A model generated the notes under the pieces. It did not search any database. It was not told the origin of the DNA and was given only the letters and a program-made list of their open reading frames with translations. A stretch of DNA of 64,000 nucleotides from Flavobacterium sp. Lineage in GTDB: Bacteria > Bacteroidota > Bacteroidia > Flavobacteriales > Flavobacteriaceae. Each line of letters opens with the position of its first letter. Positions within the stretch are counted from its first letter, which is position 1. Positions 44,994 through 54,897 of this stretch are shown here, piece after piece. A program made the translations under genes and the position numbers. The stretch lies in NCBI GenBank assembly GCA_014379405.1, contig JACMLU010000010.1, forward strand, positions 186,001 through 250,000, in the 5' to 3' direction.

Positions 44994-47261
44994 ATGAAAA
45001 AAAACCATGTGCTTTTGTTTTTATTTATATTCCATTACATTGGTTCTTGGAGTCAAAACTCATTATCTCAAAAAACAGAAATCGACAAGAAAGTATCCGA
45101 ATTGCTTTCTAAAATGACAATCGAAGAAAAGATTGGGCAAATGACCAACATAGCTGTTACTCTTTTTGAATACAAAGATAAACCAGGTGTTTATGATTTA
45201 AAAAAATTAAGCGAGGCAATACAAAAATACCATATTGGTTCTTTGCAAAATATTCCAAATGCAGGTGCGCCAACGATAACCAAATGGAATGAATTTATTA
45301 CTACAATAAGCAACGAAGCCAGCAAAACAAGGCTTAAAATTCCTGTGTTGTATGGCATTGATGCCATTCATGGGGCTAATTACTCGGCTGGTGGAACTTT
45401 GTTTCCTCAACAAATAGGAATGGCAGCCACTTTTAATACTGAAATTACAAGAAAAGGGGCTGAAATCTCTGCTTATGAAACCAGAGCATCCTCCATACCT
45501 TGGGTTTTTTCGCCAGATTTAGACTTGCCTCGAAATCCAGCCTGGTCAAGAATATGGGAGTCTTTTGGTGAAGACTCGTATTTGACTTCTCAAATGGGAG
45601 TCGCTTTTATTAAAGGATTTGAAGGAAACGATGTGGGAAGTAAATATAATGTTGCCACTTGTATTAAACATTACATTGGATATGGCAGTACAACAACTGG
45701 TAAAGACAGAACACCAAGTCTTATCCCGGAACGTGTTTTAAGACAATATGATTTGACCATTTATGAAGCTGCTGTAAAAGGAGGAGCCAAAAGCGTAATG
45801 ATTAATTCTGGTGAAGTTAATGGCACGCCAGTTCACGCCAGTAAATACTTAATTACCGATGTTTTGAAAAAGGAATTGGGCTTTCAAGGATTTGTGGTTA
45901 CCGATTGGAAAGACATCATTTATTTATATACCCGTCACAAAGTGGCCGAGAACAATAGAGATGCTGTTAAATTAGCAGTGTTGGCAGGAATCGATATGAG
46001 TATGGTTCCAGAAAATTATACTTTTTATGATGATTTATTGGATTTGGTAAACAACGGTGAAGTCCCATTGTCAAGAATTGATGATGCCGTAACTAGAATT
46101 CTAAAAGTGAAATTTGAGTTGAATTTATTTCAATCCCCAGTGTCCAATTTAAAAGACTATCCAAAATATGGTTCTCAAGAATTTATAGATGTAGCCTACA
46201 ATGCCGCAGCCGAATCCATTACTTTATTGAAAAACAACAATGCCGTTTTACCTTTAAACAAAAATGAAAAAGTATTGCTGACAGGGCCAACAGCCAACAG
46301 CATGAAATACCTCAACGGAGGTTGGTCTTACAACTGGCAAGGAGATATTTCAGACACCTTTGCAGCCCATAAAATGACGATTCTTGAAGCCTTGCAAAAC
46401 AAAATAGGGAAGGAGAACCTACTTTATACAATTGGTGCAGATTTGGCTAATTTTGATGATGCCGAAATTGCTAAAGCGGTTGAAATGGCCAAAGGGGTTT
46501 CGAAAATTATTTTGTGTCTTGGAGAAAAAAACTATACTGAAACTCCTGGTGACATAAGTAATTTATACATTACGGCATCGCAATCTAAATTAGCTTTGGC
46601 TTTGTCTAAACTAAACAAACCCATTGTTTTGGTTTTGAACGAAGGAAGACCAAGGTTAATCAGTGATTTTGAAGAAAATATGGCTGCAGTAGTACAATGT
46701 TATTTGCCCGGAAACGAAGGGGGAAGAGCATTGGCAGATATTCTTTATGGCGATGTAAATCCTAGTGGAAGACTACCCTACAACTATCCTAGATATCCAA
46801 ATTCATTGGAAAAATACAACCGAAAATACACGGAGAGTTTAGGAGATGAAGAACAAAATAATGATGCAAAATATGAGAAAAGTTATTCCCCGCAATTCGA
46901 GTTTGGAACAGGATTATCGTATACCACTTTTGCTTATTCTAATCTAAAAATAGACAAATCCGAAATAAACAATTCCGATTCCTTGACCATAACCGTTGAT
47001 GTTAAAAATACCGGGAAAATGTCCGGAAAAGAGGCCGTTTTACTTTATTTATCAGACAAGGTAGCCAGCATTACTCCGGAAGTAAAGGCTTTGAAACGTT
47101 TCGAAAAAATTAATTTGGCACCGGGTGAAAGCAAAACCGTAACCTTCACTTTGAATCAAAAAGATTTGCAATTTGTAAACAACGACTTGAAATGGATTTC
47201 TGAAAAAGGAGCCTTCAAAATTCAAATCGCTAATCTAACACAAGAGTTTTTATTGAAGTAA
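44994..47261 (+). CDS. GH3 family beta-glycosidase 1 (probable beta-glucosidase)
   Basis: This 755-residue exo-glycosidase has a signal peptide (ending SWSQ). The barrel domain (about residues 30-375) has PVLYGIDAIHGANYSAGGTL, ATCIKHYIGYG and the nucleophile Asp304 in GFVVTDWKD. The alpha/beta sandwich (about 395-600) has SITLLKNNNAVLPLNKNEK and VVQCYLPGNEGGRALADILY. An Fn3-like domain closes it (from LTITVDVKNTGKMSGKEAVL). It should release monosaccharide, most often glucose, from the non-reducing end of beta-glycans. It is divergent from the HTCS gene and ends at a strong terminator. Confidence 0.92.
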   Translation: MKKNHVLLFLFIFHYIGSWSQNSLSQKTEIDKKVSELLSKMTIEEKIGQMTNIAVTLFEYKDKPGVYDLKKLSEAIQKYHIGSLQNIPNAGAPTITKWNEFITTISNEASKTRLKIPVLYGIDAIHGANYSAGGTLFPQQIGMAATFNTEITRKGAEISAYETRASSIPWVFSPDLDLPRNPAWSRIWESFGEDSYLTSQMGVAFIKGFEGNDVGSKYNVATCIKHYIGYGSTTTGKDRTPSLIPERVLRQYDLTIYEAAVKGGAKSVMINSGEVNGTPVHASKYLITDVLKKELGFQGFVVTDWKDIIYLYTRHKVAENNRDAVKLAVLAGIDMSMVPENYTFYDDLLDLVNNGEVPLSRIDDAVTRILKVKFELNLFQSPVSNLKDYPKYGSQEFIDVAYNAAAESITLLKNNNAVLPLNKNEKVLLTGPTANSMKYLNGGWSYNWQGDISDTFAAHKMTILEALQNKIGKENLLYTIGADLANFDDAEIAKAVEMAKGVSKIILCLGEKNYTETPGDISNLYITASQSKLALALSKLNKPIVLVLNEGRPRLISDFEENMAAVVQCYLPGNEGGRALADILYGDVNPSGRLPYNYPRYPNSLEKYNRKYTESLGDEEQNNDAKYEKSYSPQFEFGTGLSYTTFAYSNLKIDKSEINNSDSLTITVDVKNTGKMSGKEAVLLYLSDKVASITPEVKALKRFEKINLAPGESKTVTFTLNQKDLQFVNNDLKWISEKGAFKIQIANLTQEFLLK

Positions 47262-47277
47262 TTTTCATTTAAAAAGT

Positions 47278-47318
47278 AAAAGCTGCTACTGTATTCAAAC
47301 ACAGCTAGCAGCTTTTTT
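47278..47318. terminator. Terminator between GH3-1 and the Gfo/Idh gene
   Basis: A perfect 10-bp stem (AAAAGCTGCT / AGCAGCTTTT) is followed by T residues. It lies between convergent genes. Confidence 0.9.
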
Positions 47319-47340
47319 AATAAATGATAATTATAAATTA

Positions 47341-48687
47341 TTAAACCGATTTTATTTCCCAGCCTGGCTCATAGCTTCTAGACCATAATTTCATTGCCTC
47401 TCTATTGAATATGATTCCTGTTTTTTCATCAACCTCAAAAGAGTTATTGATTCTGGAGGAGATATTGGCATAATGCGTCAACATTTGGCTAATTGCACCT
47501 TCTTCAATGGGAGATCGCAAGGTGTCTTTGCCTCTAATGGTGTCAAAAAAGTTGGTTGTGTGTAGCGTGGAAAGAACTCCTTCGCCTCCCAAAGCATTCC
47601 CGCTTTCGATTCCTTTAGAAATATTTTCCCGGATTAATTTTCCCTTCAAATCATATAATTTATATCCGCTTCTGTCAACAAACACCGATCCTTTAGAACC
47701 ATAAATTAATGTTCCTCTATCGGCTCCATATTTATTATATCCGTTTCTACTTTGACAGTCCCACTGAATGGTTTTGTTATTCGAAAAACGAAAAGTGGCT
47801 TCCATCGTATCATACACATTCCATCCATCTTCCTTATGCTGAAATTTTCCAGAATAAACCTCTACTTTTTCGGGATATTTAACATTCAAAGCCCAACGGG
47901 CAATGTCCAATTCGTGAGTGCCATTATTCCCGGATTCAGCGGTTCCATAATCCCATCCATACCAATGCCAATTGTAATTCCAAGTGTCGTGTGTATATTC
48001 TTTTCTGGGAGCTGGTCCTTGAAAAAGTTCCCAATCCAGACCTTCAGGAGGATTTGCCTTTACAGCAATAGGAACAGCGCCTCTCGAGTTTACATAAAAA
48101 GCAATGGCTTTATAAACATCGCCAATAACACCACCGTGGATTTCGTTAATTATCTCTATGGTTTGTGGTGAAGAACGTTGCTGGTTTCCCATTTGTACTA
48201 CCTTGTTGTACTTTTTTTGATAGGCTACCAAGAGTTTACCTTCTTCCGGATTATGACTACACGGCTTTTCCAAATAAACATGTTTCCCGGCCTGCATCGC
48301 CATACAAGCTCCGGGAGCGTGCCAATGATCTGGAGTTGCCATAAAAATGGCATCTACATTCTTGTTGTCTATTACTTTTCTAATATCGTTTTCTAGTACA
48401 GCTTTGTGATTGATGGTTTTTGAAACTTCTACTGCCGCTTTATCGCGTTGACTTTTCATAACATCGCACAAATATAGAATCTCGACATTATTCTCTTTAG
48501 CCGCTATTGCAGGTAAAAAAGCACCATACCTTCTACCAAGTCCCTGGATTGCAATTTGCAACCTGTCATTTGATCCAATAATTCTACTATAACTTTTTGC
48601 AGAAACACTTGTAATGCCTCCGGTAAACGCCAAACCTACAGATCCTATTGCCGCTTTTTTAAGAAAATCTCTTCTGTTTGAACTCAT
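47341..48687 (-). CDS. Gfo/Idh/MocA family oxidoreductase, Tat-exported
   Basis: This 448-residue protein has a Tat signal (SNRRDFLKKAAIGSVGLAF), so it is probably exported folded, with its cofactor. The dinucleotide-binding part starts LQIAIQGLGRRYGAFLPAI, and the family motifs YLEKPCSHNPEEG (Lys of EKP) and GNNGTHELDIARWAL are present. Relatives act as sugar oxidoreductases or, with bound NAD, as glycosidases (as in GH109), so an unusual glycosidase is a real alternative. It is the last gene of a minus-strand run that starts at the GH5 gene, 8 bp after the AKR gene. Confidence 0.9.
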   Translation of the reverse strand: MSSNRRDFLKKAAIGSVGLAFTGGITSVSAKSYSRIIGSNDRLQIAIQGLGRRYGAFLPAIAAKENNVEILYLCDVMKSQRDKAAVEVSKTINHKAVLENDIRKVIDNKNVDAIFMATPDHWHAPGACMAMQAGKHVYLEKPCSHNPEEGKLLVAYQKKYNKVVQMGNQQRSSPQTIEIINEIHGGVIGDVYKAIAFYVNSRGAVPIAVKANPPEGLDWELFQGPAPRKEYTHDTWNYNWHWYGWDYGTAESGNNGTHELDIARWALNVKYPEKVEVYSGKFQHKEDGWNVYDTMEATFRFSNNKTIQWDCQSRNGYNKYGADRGTLIYGSKGSVFVDRSGYKLYDLKGKLIRENISKGIESGNALGGEGVLSTLHTTNFFDTIRGKDTLRSPIEEGAISQMLTHYANISSRINNSFEVDEKTGIIFNREAMKLWSRSYEPGWEIKSV

Positions 48688-48695
48688 CTTAATAG

Positions 48696-49691
48696 TTATT
48701 TTAATATGTTGTTTATTCTGTTGAGTTCTTCATTTGTGAACGAATAATTTTCAATACAACGAATCGAGTCTAATAATTGTTCCGATTTGCTTACACCTAC
48801 AAGTACAGAAGTAATTCGTTGGTCTTTCAATATCCAGGCAAGTGCCATTTGTGCCAGATTTTGTCCACGTTCTTCAGCGATTTCATTTAATTGGAGCACT
48901 TTTTTTATTTTTTCATCAGATACTTGGTCTTCATCAATGGCTCCGTTACCACGATGGCTGGATGCTCTTGAACCTTCAGGAATTCCCTTTAAATATTTGT
49001 TGGTCAACATCCCTTGTGCAAGTGGCGAAAACGGAATGCATCCTACTTTTTCTTCTTGTAGTAAATCTAGCAAGCCGTCTTCTATCCAACGGTCAAACAT
49101 CGAATATCTGGGTTGATGAATTAAACAAGGTGTGCCTAATTGTTTTAATATTTCAAATGCTTTGGCTGCTTCTTCAGGCTCATAACTGGATATCCCAACA
49201 TAAAGTGCTTTGCCCTGACGCACCATTAAATCGAGTGCACCCATTGTTTCTTCAAGAGGTGTTTCTGGATCTGGGCGATGGTGGTAAAAAATATCCACAT
49301 AATCTAGCCCCATTCTTTTTAAACTTTGGTCAAGACTTGCCACCAAGTATTTTTTTGATCCCCAATCGCCATAAGGGCCATCCCACATTCCCCATCCTGC
49401 TTTTGTTGAAATAACCAATTCGTCACGGTAAGGAACAAAATCTTGTTTGAATATTTTTCCGAAGTTCTCTTCGGCAGAACCGGCTGGTGGGCCGTAATTA
49501 TTAGCCAAATCAAAATGGGTAATCCCATTATCGAAAGCGACTTGCAAAATGTTGCGCGCGTTTTCTAATGAGTCGATATGACCAAAGTTGTGCCATAAAC
49601 CAAGAGAAATGGCTGGTAATTTTAATCCACTGTTTCCACATCTGCGATATTCCATTTTTTGATATCGTTCTGGATTTGCTATGTATTGCAT
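48696..49691 (-). CDS. Aldo/keto reductase, YghZ-like
   Basis: This is a 331-residue NADPH-dependent aldehyde or ketone reductase without a signal peptide. The AKR tetrad is visible: Asp and Tyr in THFDLANNYGP, Lys in VISTKAGWGMW and His in DYVDIFYHHRPDP. The coenzyme-binding end is TSVLVGVSKSEQLLDSI. It resembles the E. coli YghZ group that reduces L-glyceraldehyde 3-phosphate. In this PUL it may reduce a sugar or aldehyde from the glycan. It is 52 bp downstream of the GlcG-like gene in the same transcript. Confidence 0.9.
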   Translation of the reverse strand: MQYIANPERYQKMEYRRCGNSGLKLPAISLGLWHNFGHIDSLENARNILQVAFDNGITHFDLANNYGPPAGSAEENFGKIFKQDFVPYRDELVISTKAGWGMWDGPYGDWGSKKYLVASLDQSLKRMGLDYVDIFYHHRPDPETPLEETMGALDLMVRQGKALYVGISSYEPEEAAKAFEILKQLGTPCLIHQPRYSMFDRWIEDGLLDLLQEEKVGCIPFSPLAQGMLTNKYLKGIPEGSRASSHRGNGAIDEDQVSDEKIKKVLQLNEIAEERGQNLAQMALAWILKDQRITSVLVGVSKSEQLLDSIRCIENYSFTNEELNRINNILK

Positions 49692-49743
49692 TGTTATATT
49701 GTTTTAGAAATTAAAAATTTAGAGAAGATTATTGGCGACAGCA

Positions 49744-50193
49744 TTAAATCTGTTCAGCCAAAGTTAGTGCTTTTACCATTATTTCAAGATCAGTAGTACC
49801 CCTGAAACCGCTAAAACCAACAGAAAGTTTTTTTCCGTTTTTCATCACTAGAGGTTGTCCGCCTTCCCATCCTATGAGATCGGGAGCTTCAATGCCATTT
49901 CCATTTTCGTCCACTTCTTTTGTAAAAACCATTCTTTCATATTCTCCCGTTTTTACTCCAGTAAGCCACACTTGGCTGGCTTTTGTCCATGCAACTCTGT
50001 AGGATTCTCTTAGCCTTGGTTTGTTTGTTCCAAACATTTTTCCGTAAATATTTTCATTTTCATCGATGATACAGACCGCAAGATTCCCGTTTGAGATGTT
50101 TTTATCGTCGGGATTTTCCATATAGGATGGAATTAGTTTTTCAATTGCGCTGAATACATTGTTTATAATTACCAGTATTTCTTTATTTTCCAT
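49744..50193 (-). CDS. GlcG/HbpS family protein
   Basis: This is a 149-residue protein of the GlcG/HbpS (DUF336) family. It has no signal peptide, unlike the haem-binding secreted HbpS. Motifs are GNLAVCIIDENENI, YRVAWTKASQVWLTG and the C-terminal VGFSGFRGTTDLEIM. Family members bind haem or small acids or are of unknown role. It lies between a GH3 and an aldo/keto reductase gene with short gaps (42 and 52 bp), so it probably takes part in the same sugar pathway. Confidence 0.8.
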   Translation of the reverse strand: MENKEILVIINNVFSAIEKLIPSYMENPDDKNISNGNLAVCIIDENENIYGKMFGTNKPRLRESYRVAWTKASQVWLTGVKTGEYERMVFTKEVDENGNGIEAPDLIGWEGGQPLVMKNGKKLSVGFSGFRGTTDLEIMVKALTLAEQI

Positions 50194-50235
50194 TTTGTTT
50201 AAATTATTATTTGAGAATATATAAATCTACATTTT

Positions 50236-52485
50236 TTATTTTACCAATTCGAAAGTCGCATTCAAACGAATATCAGCCGAAGAAGATCCTATCATCAAAT
50301 CAAATTCTCCCGGTTCTGTTCCAAAAACTAAATCCTTGTTCCAAAAAGCCAATTCTTGGGAAGTAACATCAAAACTGATTTCTGTCGATTTTCCTGCCGC
50401 AATCATTACTTTTTTATATCCTTTTAGTTCCTTTACGGGTCTTGAGATACTGGCTGCCAAATCACGAATATAAAGTTGAACGATTTCTTCACCGTCTCTT
50501 TTGCCACTATTTTTTATTGTCATTTTGACTTTTAGCGTTTCATTGGCGCCAATTTTTGTTTTATCCAGCACAAGATTTGAATATTCGAAACTGGTATAGC
50601 TCAACCCGTAACCAAAAGGATATAAGGGATCGTTTGGAATGTCCAAGTATTTGCTGGAGTACTTCGCTTCGACATTCATTGGATTTCCCGTGTTTTTGTG
50701 ATTGTAATAAATTGGAATTTGACCTACGCTACGCGGGAAGGTCGCCGTTATTTTTCCGGAAGGGTTATAGTCACCAAACAAAACATCGGCTACGGCATTG
50801 CCGGCTTGAACTCCGCCATGCCAAGCTTCCAAAATGGCATCTGTGTGATCGTTTTCCCAGGTCAATGTTAATGGTCTGCCATTGGCTAATACGAGTACCA
50901 CAGGTTTTCCTGTTGCCAGCATTTCTTTTAGGAGTGTTTGCTGACACTCGGGAATACTAATATCGGAGCGGCTGGCTGCCTCACCAGACCAGTCTCTGGA
51001 TTCTCCCAGAACGACAACAATTACATCTGCTTTTATGGCAATATTTTTGGCCTCGTCCAATAGTTCTTTTTCTTTTTCAGGTGATGGCGTGATGTAGTCT
51101 GCTTTCTTCTTGCTTACATTCAATAAATAAGGGTCGGTTGTGTATGAAGAACCTTTGGCATACACTACTTCGGCTTTAGTTCCTGCCGCATTTTTTATCC
51201 CTTCCAGTATTGAAACCACATTTTCGGCTTTGCCTTTCCATGACCAAGTGCCCAACATATCGCTTTTGCTGTTGGCCAATGGACCAACCACGGCAATTTT
51301 CCCTGTTTTTTTAAGCGGAAGTAATTCTTTGTTGTTTTTTAGCAAAACAATGGAACGTGATGCAATTTCTCTGGCTGCATCGATATGTTCTTTGCAAAGT
51401 AATAACTCCTTTGCTTTTTTTTCATTAAAATATTTAAAGGGATCATCGAATAAGCCCAGCTTATATTTGGCTTCTAATATTCTTCTGCATGCTTGATCGA
51501 TTTCTTGTTGGGTAACTTTGCCTTCTTCAAGAGATTTGCTCAAAGTGCTTACATAAATTTGTCCCGCCAAATCCATATCTACTCCTGCTTTTAATGCTCT
51601 AGCTGCTCCTGTTTGTGATTCGCCCATTCCATGTGTTTTCATTGAATTAATGGATGCGTAATCAGTGACAACAAGCCCTTTAAATCCCCATTCTTTGCGA
51701 AGTAAATCATCGAGCAACCATTTGTTTCCGGTAGCAGGTATGCCATCAATTACGTTAAATGCTGTCATAAGGCTTCCAGCTCCTGCATCAATGGCTGCTT
51801 TGTAGGGTGGTAGGTAATCCTGATACATAGAAAGTCGGCTCATATCGACCGTGTTGTAATCGCGTCCAGCTTCGCTCGCTCCGTAAAGCGCAAAATGTTT
51901 GACACAGGCCAAAATGGTATTGCTAGCCGAAAGGTCATTTCCTTGGTATCCTTTTACATAAGCTTTAGCTACCAGTGAACCATACCAAGGATCTTCTCCA
52001 GCTCCTTCTGCAATTCTTCCCCAACGAGGATCACGACAAATATCGACCATAGGAGAGTAGGTCCAGCAAATACCACTAACACCAGCTTCAGTGGCAGCGA
52101 TATGGGCACTTTTTTCGATTAATTCCATATCCCAAGTACAGGACATTGCCAATGGTATAGGGAATATGGTGTTGTAGCCATGTATTACGTCCTCTCCTGC
52201 AATCAAAGGAATTTTTAATCGGGATTCATTAACCGCAACTTCTTGGTTTTTCCTGCCTCCAGTAGAGCCAATTAAACCTTTACGAATGAAATCTTCCATT
52301 CCAGTTCCTTCAGTTGCAACAGGTAAATTTCCAACACCTGATGAAAGGTTAAGTTGTCCCAATTTTTCCATTAGGGTCATTTTACTCATTAATTGGTTTA
52401 TAAATAAATCCATTTTAGTATCCTGGGCCGAGACATTGGCATAGAAAGATGTAAATAGAATAAAAGAATAAATAATTTTTTTCAT
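50236..52485 (-). CDS. GH3 family beta-glycosidase 2 (BglX-like)
   Basis: This 749-residue exported glycosidase (signal peptide ending VSAQ) is similar in plan to E. coli BglX. The barrel has IPLIAGEDVIHGYNTIFPIP, EGAGEDPWYG, CVKHFALYGASEAGRDYN and nucleophile Asp275 in GLVVTDYAS. The sandwich domain has SIVLLKNNKELLPLKKTGK and VVLGESRDWSGEAASRSD, where the acid/base Glu of BglX types resides. The Fn3 domain ends the protein. It is most likely a beta-glucosidase. It is the second gene of the minus-strand run, 193 bp after the GH5 gene. Confidence 0.93.
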   Translation of the reverse strand: MKKIIYSFILFTSFYANVSAQDTKMDLFINQLMSKMTLMEKLGQLNLSSGVGNLPVATEGTGMEDFIRKGLIGSTGGRKNQEVAVNESRLKIPLIAGEDVIHGYNTIFPIPLAMSCTWDMELIEKSAHIAATEAGVSGICWTYSPMVDICRDPRWGRIAEGAGEDPWYGSLVAKAYVKGYQGNDLSASNTILACVKHFALYGASEAGRDYNTVDMSRLSMYQDYLPPYKAAIDAGAGSLMTAFNVIDGIPATGNKWLLDDLLRKEWGFKGLVVTDYASINSMKTHGMGESQTGAARALKAGVDMDLAGQIYVSTLSKSLEEGKVTQQEIDQACRRILEAKYKLGLFDDPFKYFNEKKAKELLLCKEHIDAAREIASRSIVLLKNNKELLPLKKTGKIAVVGPLANSKSDMLGTWSWKGKAENVVSILEGIKNAAGTKAEVVYAKGSSYTTDPYLLNVSKKKADYITPSPEKEKELLDEAKNIAIKADVIVVVLGESRDWSGEAASRSDISIPECQQTLLKEMLATGKPVVLVLANGRPLTLTWENDHTDAILEAWHGGVQAGNAVADVLFGDYNPSGKITATFPRSVGQIPIYYNHKNTGNPMNVEAKYSSKYLDIPNDPLYPFGYGLSYTSFEYSNLVLDKTKIGANETLKVKMTIKNSGKRDGEEIVQLYIRDLAASISRPVKELKGYKKVMIAAGKSTEISFDVTSQELAFWNKDLVFGTEPGEFDLMIGSSSADIRLNATFELVK

Positions 52486-52678
52486 GATATGTATTCTGAA
52501 TTATGGGTTTGATGTCTTAATAGTTTTGTCTAAATAAAGGTTTGGAAACTAATGTTTTGACTAAATTCCTTTTGTAATAAATCAATTGTGTCATTAGAAA
52601 CAAAACGTAATAAAAAAACACTTTTTGCCATTTAAAAAATAACAAAAAGTGTTAGTGAGTTTTAATTTTAATTTGCCA

Positions 52679-54088
52679 TTATTTCATCATTTCAACTACA
52701 ATATTGTTTGTTGATAGTGTATAAGATACTTTATTGTCAGCAGATGATATTAGACCAAACCAACCTCTGTCATCCCAAACGGAGAAAGACATGTTGTTGG
52801 CCAAAGTAGTTGCTTTCACAGTACGATAGTATTCGTATACTACTGAAGTGTTTCTTGCTGCCGAAAGTCTTCCTACTCCAAACTCTCCATAATTAATAGG
52901 AACTCCAATAAGTGCGGAATGGGTAGCGACCTTGTTTATGGCAGAAGCAATGGAAGTGGCTCCAGGATAAGCAGCATCGGATCCTGTTTCTCCACAAAAC
53001 CCCCAAGGGTCATAAGTGTGAACCTGAATTACAAGATATTTATCGTTTCCTAGTCCAGGAAGTTCTGCTTTAGTTGGATATACTTCTTCAATCATACCTT
53101 GATTACCTTGACCGTTTGGTTCTATCATTATAATACGGGTTGTGTTTCCTCCTCCAGTGGCACGAATCGCGTCATAACCAACTTTGTTTATTTGTCTGGT
53201 AAAATTAATAGCAGTTGCATTTGTTGGTAGTGGAAATGAGAAACCAGCTTCAGCACCCCATTGTCCCATTGTTCCTTCTGGCTCGTTTAAAATATCAAAA
53301 ATCAACTTGTTAGAATAGCTTTTGTAGTAGGTTGCAATATCTGTCCATAAAGCTGAGAATTTATTGTTAAAGGTTGCTGAACCATCATAATAGTCTTTTA
53401 ACCAATGTTCGTGGTGCGAATTAATCACAACATACAAACCTTTGCTTATAGCATAATCAATTGCCGCTTTCAATTCAAGGAAACGAGAGTGAGTGAAGTC
53501 AACTTTACCTGTTGTTGTGTTTGCAAGTGTAGAACCACTAACACTTTGTATCCAACTAACAGGAATTCTTACGTGCTTCATTCCTGCGGCTGCATAAATA
53601 TCAATAATTGATTTAATTGAGGTAATAGAAGTTGGATTTCCACCATTGTCAAAAGTATTTCCTAAATTAAAACCAGGCCCCATCGCTTTGGTGATATCCG
53701 CTGCTGTTTGACCAGCTACAATTGTAAGCGATACGGATGTAGTTGTACTTATTGACTTTCCAGCATTATAAGCGGTTACAGTAGCTGTAAAAGTATTTGT
53801 TCCTGCAGTTGTAAAAGTATAAGTCAATTCTCCATTTGTCATTGCCAATGTTTTTCCCTCAACGAGAATTTGATACGTTACGGCATTAGTTGCAGTTGCT
53901 TTAAATTTTACGGCTCCACTACCATCACCATTTGGATTAGCAGTAGTTGCCCCAATAATCTCCGTGGTAATCTTCAGGTCAGATGGTGCTGAACTTCCGG
54001 TATCACCTGATGAATCGCTGCTGCAAGACTGGAATATGGCTAAAAAGCCAATTAATAAAAAGGTTAATCTCTGGACAATTTTTTTCAT
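52679..54088 (-). CDS. GH5 family endo-glycanase, lipoprotein
   Basis: This 469-residue lipoprotein (lipobox AIFQSC) has an immunoglobulin/PKD-like domain (about residues 36-125) and a GH5 barrel. Catalytic residues are the acid/base Glu269 in FDILNEPEG and the nucleophile Glu402 in NYGEFGVG. GPGFNLGNTFDN, HVRIPVSW and YVVINSHHEHWL are the other GH5 landmarks. It is probably anchored on the cell surface and cuts the polymer internally. The subfamily, and so the linkage cleaved, is not assignable by eye. It is the first gene of the minus-strand run GH5-GH3-GlcG-AKR-Gfo. Confidence 0.92.
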   Translation of the reverse strand: MKKIVQRLTFLLIGFLAIFQSCSSDSSGDTGSSAPSDLKITTEIIGATTANPNGDGSGAVKFKATATNAVTYQILVEGKTLAMTNGELTYTFTTAGTNTFTATVTAYNAGKSISTTTSVSLTIVAGQTAADITKAMGPGFNLGNTFDNGGNPTSITSIKSIIDIYAAAGMKHVRIPVSWIQSVSGSTLANTTTGKVDFTHSRFLELKAAIDYAISKGLYVVINSHHEHWLKDYYDGSATFNNKFSALWTDIATYYKSYSNKLIFDILNEPEGTMGQWGAEAGFSFPLPTNATAINFTRQINKVGYDAIRATGGGNTTRIIMIEPNGQGNQGMIEEVYPTKAELPGLGNDKYLVIQVHTYDPWGFCGETGSDAAYPGATSIASAINKVATHSALIGVPINYGEFGVGRLSAARNTSVVYEYYRTVKATTLANNMSFSVWDDRGWFGLISSADNKVSYTLSTNNIVVEMMK

Positions 54089-54316
54089 TTTTTAATAGGT
54101 TTAGTTTTTAATAGTTTGATTAATTTTTGATACGCTGATAATTAAAATCCTGATTTATTTTGTTCTTCGAATCCTAAGTTTTACTTTTTCAGTAATTAAG
54201 AAACAGATTTTTTTGCCTTTTCAGTTCTTCATAATAGCTATAAGGACAAAAGAAATTTTTAATGCAATTACAAATTTATTCGGTTTTTAATTCCTCGAAA
54301 GAGCAAATTGCAAATA

Positions 54317-54360
54317 AGGACGTTTGGCGTATGAATTGAGGACGTTTGGTATATGAATTC
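54317..54360 (+). repeat. 22-bp tandem repeat in the GH5-GH2 promoter region
   Basis: AGGACGTTTGGCGTATGAAT plus TG is followed directly by AGGACGTTTGGTATATGAAT plus TC (19 of 22 bases identical). The period equals two helical turns, so it could be a regulator site. It lies 229 bp upstream of the GH5 start. Confidence 0.7.
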
Positions 54361-54573
54361 GGATTTTAGGCCTACTTATTTTAGTTATAACAATATGTTT
54401 TTTCTTTAGGAAGTATTTTTTAAATTGAGTAACAACGTCAAAAAGAAGTATTTTGGATTTGAATTCTCGAAGTAATAAAAAAGTATATCAACTATTTTTT
54501 TTCAATTTGTAGTGGATTTAGAATGCCAATAAAAAAACAGAAATTATTTTTAATATTTTGAAAAATTCTCAAA

Positions 54574-54614
54574 AGAGTACATCTAAACCCCTAAAGAAAA
54601 ATTATAAGAACCCT
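54574..54614 (+). promoter_or_regulatory. Candidate HTCS operator upstream of GH2
   Basis: The plus strand has AGAGTACATCTAAACCCCT (54574-54592) followed by a second, weaker copy AACCCT ending at 54614, 22 bp further on. It has the same orientation relative to GH2 as the susC site has to susC. It lies about 284-306 bp upstream of GH2. Confidence 0.5.
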
Positions 54615-54897
54615 TTCTGGACTTGTAATTTTTAAAATTTGTATTTTATTTAAAAGCTAATAATTAAATATGTTTATAATGCCGAAATGCAAATTCAAAA
54701 TTTCATCATTTCATCTGGAAGGAAATTTATTTACAAAAAATAAACGCTATCTTTCTGACGCTATTTTTGACGTCAAGTTTGATAGTCCGTAGATGGGTTT
54801 CGAACGCATTAATCTTAAATCAGACAAGTTTACAATGATGGTTGATGGAAATAGAAATGAATAAAAAAAAATACAGTTAGTCAATAAAAATTTCAAT

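Larger units (their letters stand above)
54089..54897. other. Long divergent intergenic region between GH5 and GH2
   Basis: This 809-bp AT-rich region has no convincing gene. It contains a 22-bp tandem repeat (54317-54360) and a doubled CCCCT motif (54574-54614), both listed separately. It must drive both the minus-strand GH5 run and the plus-strand GH2-GH3 run. Confidence 0.6.

Noticed and set aside
48842-49414. 190-residue plus-strand frame within the aldo/keto reductase gene
   Set aside because: It is the shadow of a conserved AKR gene and shows no family features or upstream signals of its own.
52504-52525. ATGGGTTTGATGTCTTAATA upstream of GH3-2 as a further CCCCT-type operator
   Set aside because: It lacks the AGGGG core and the spacing is off by one base, so it was not counted with the four better sites.
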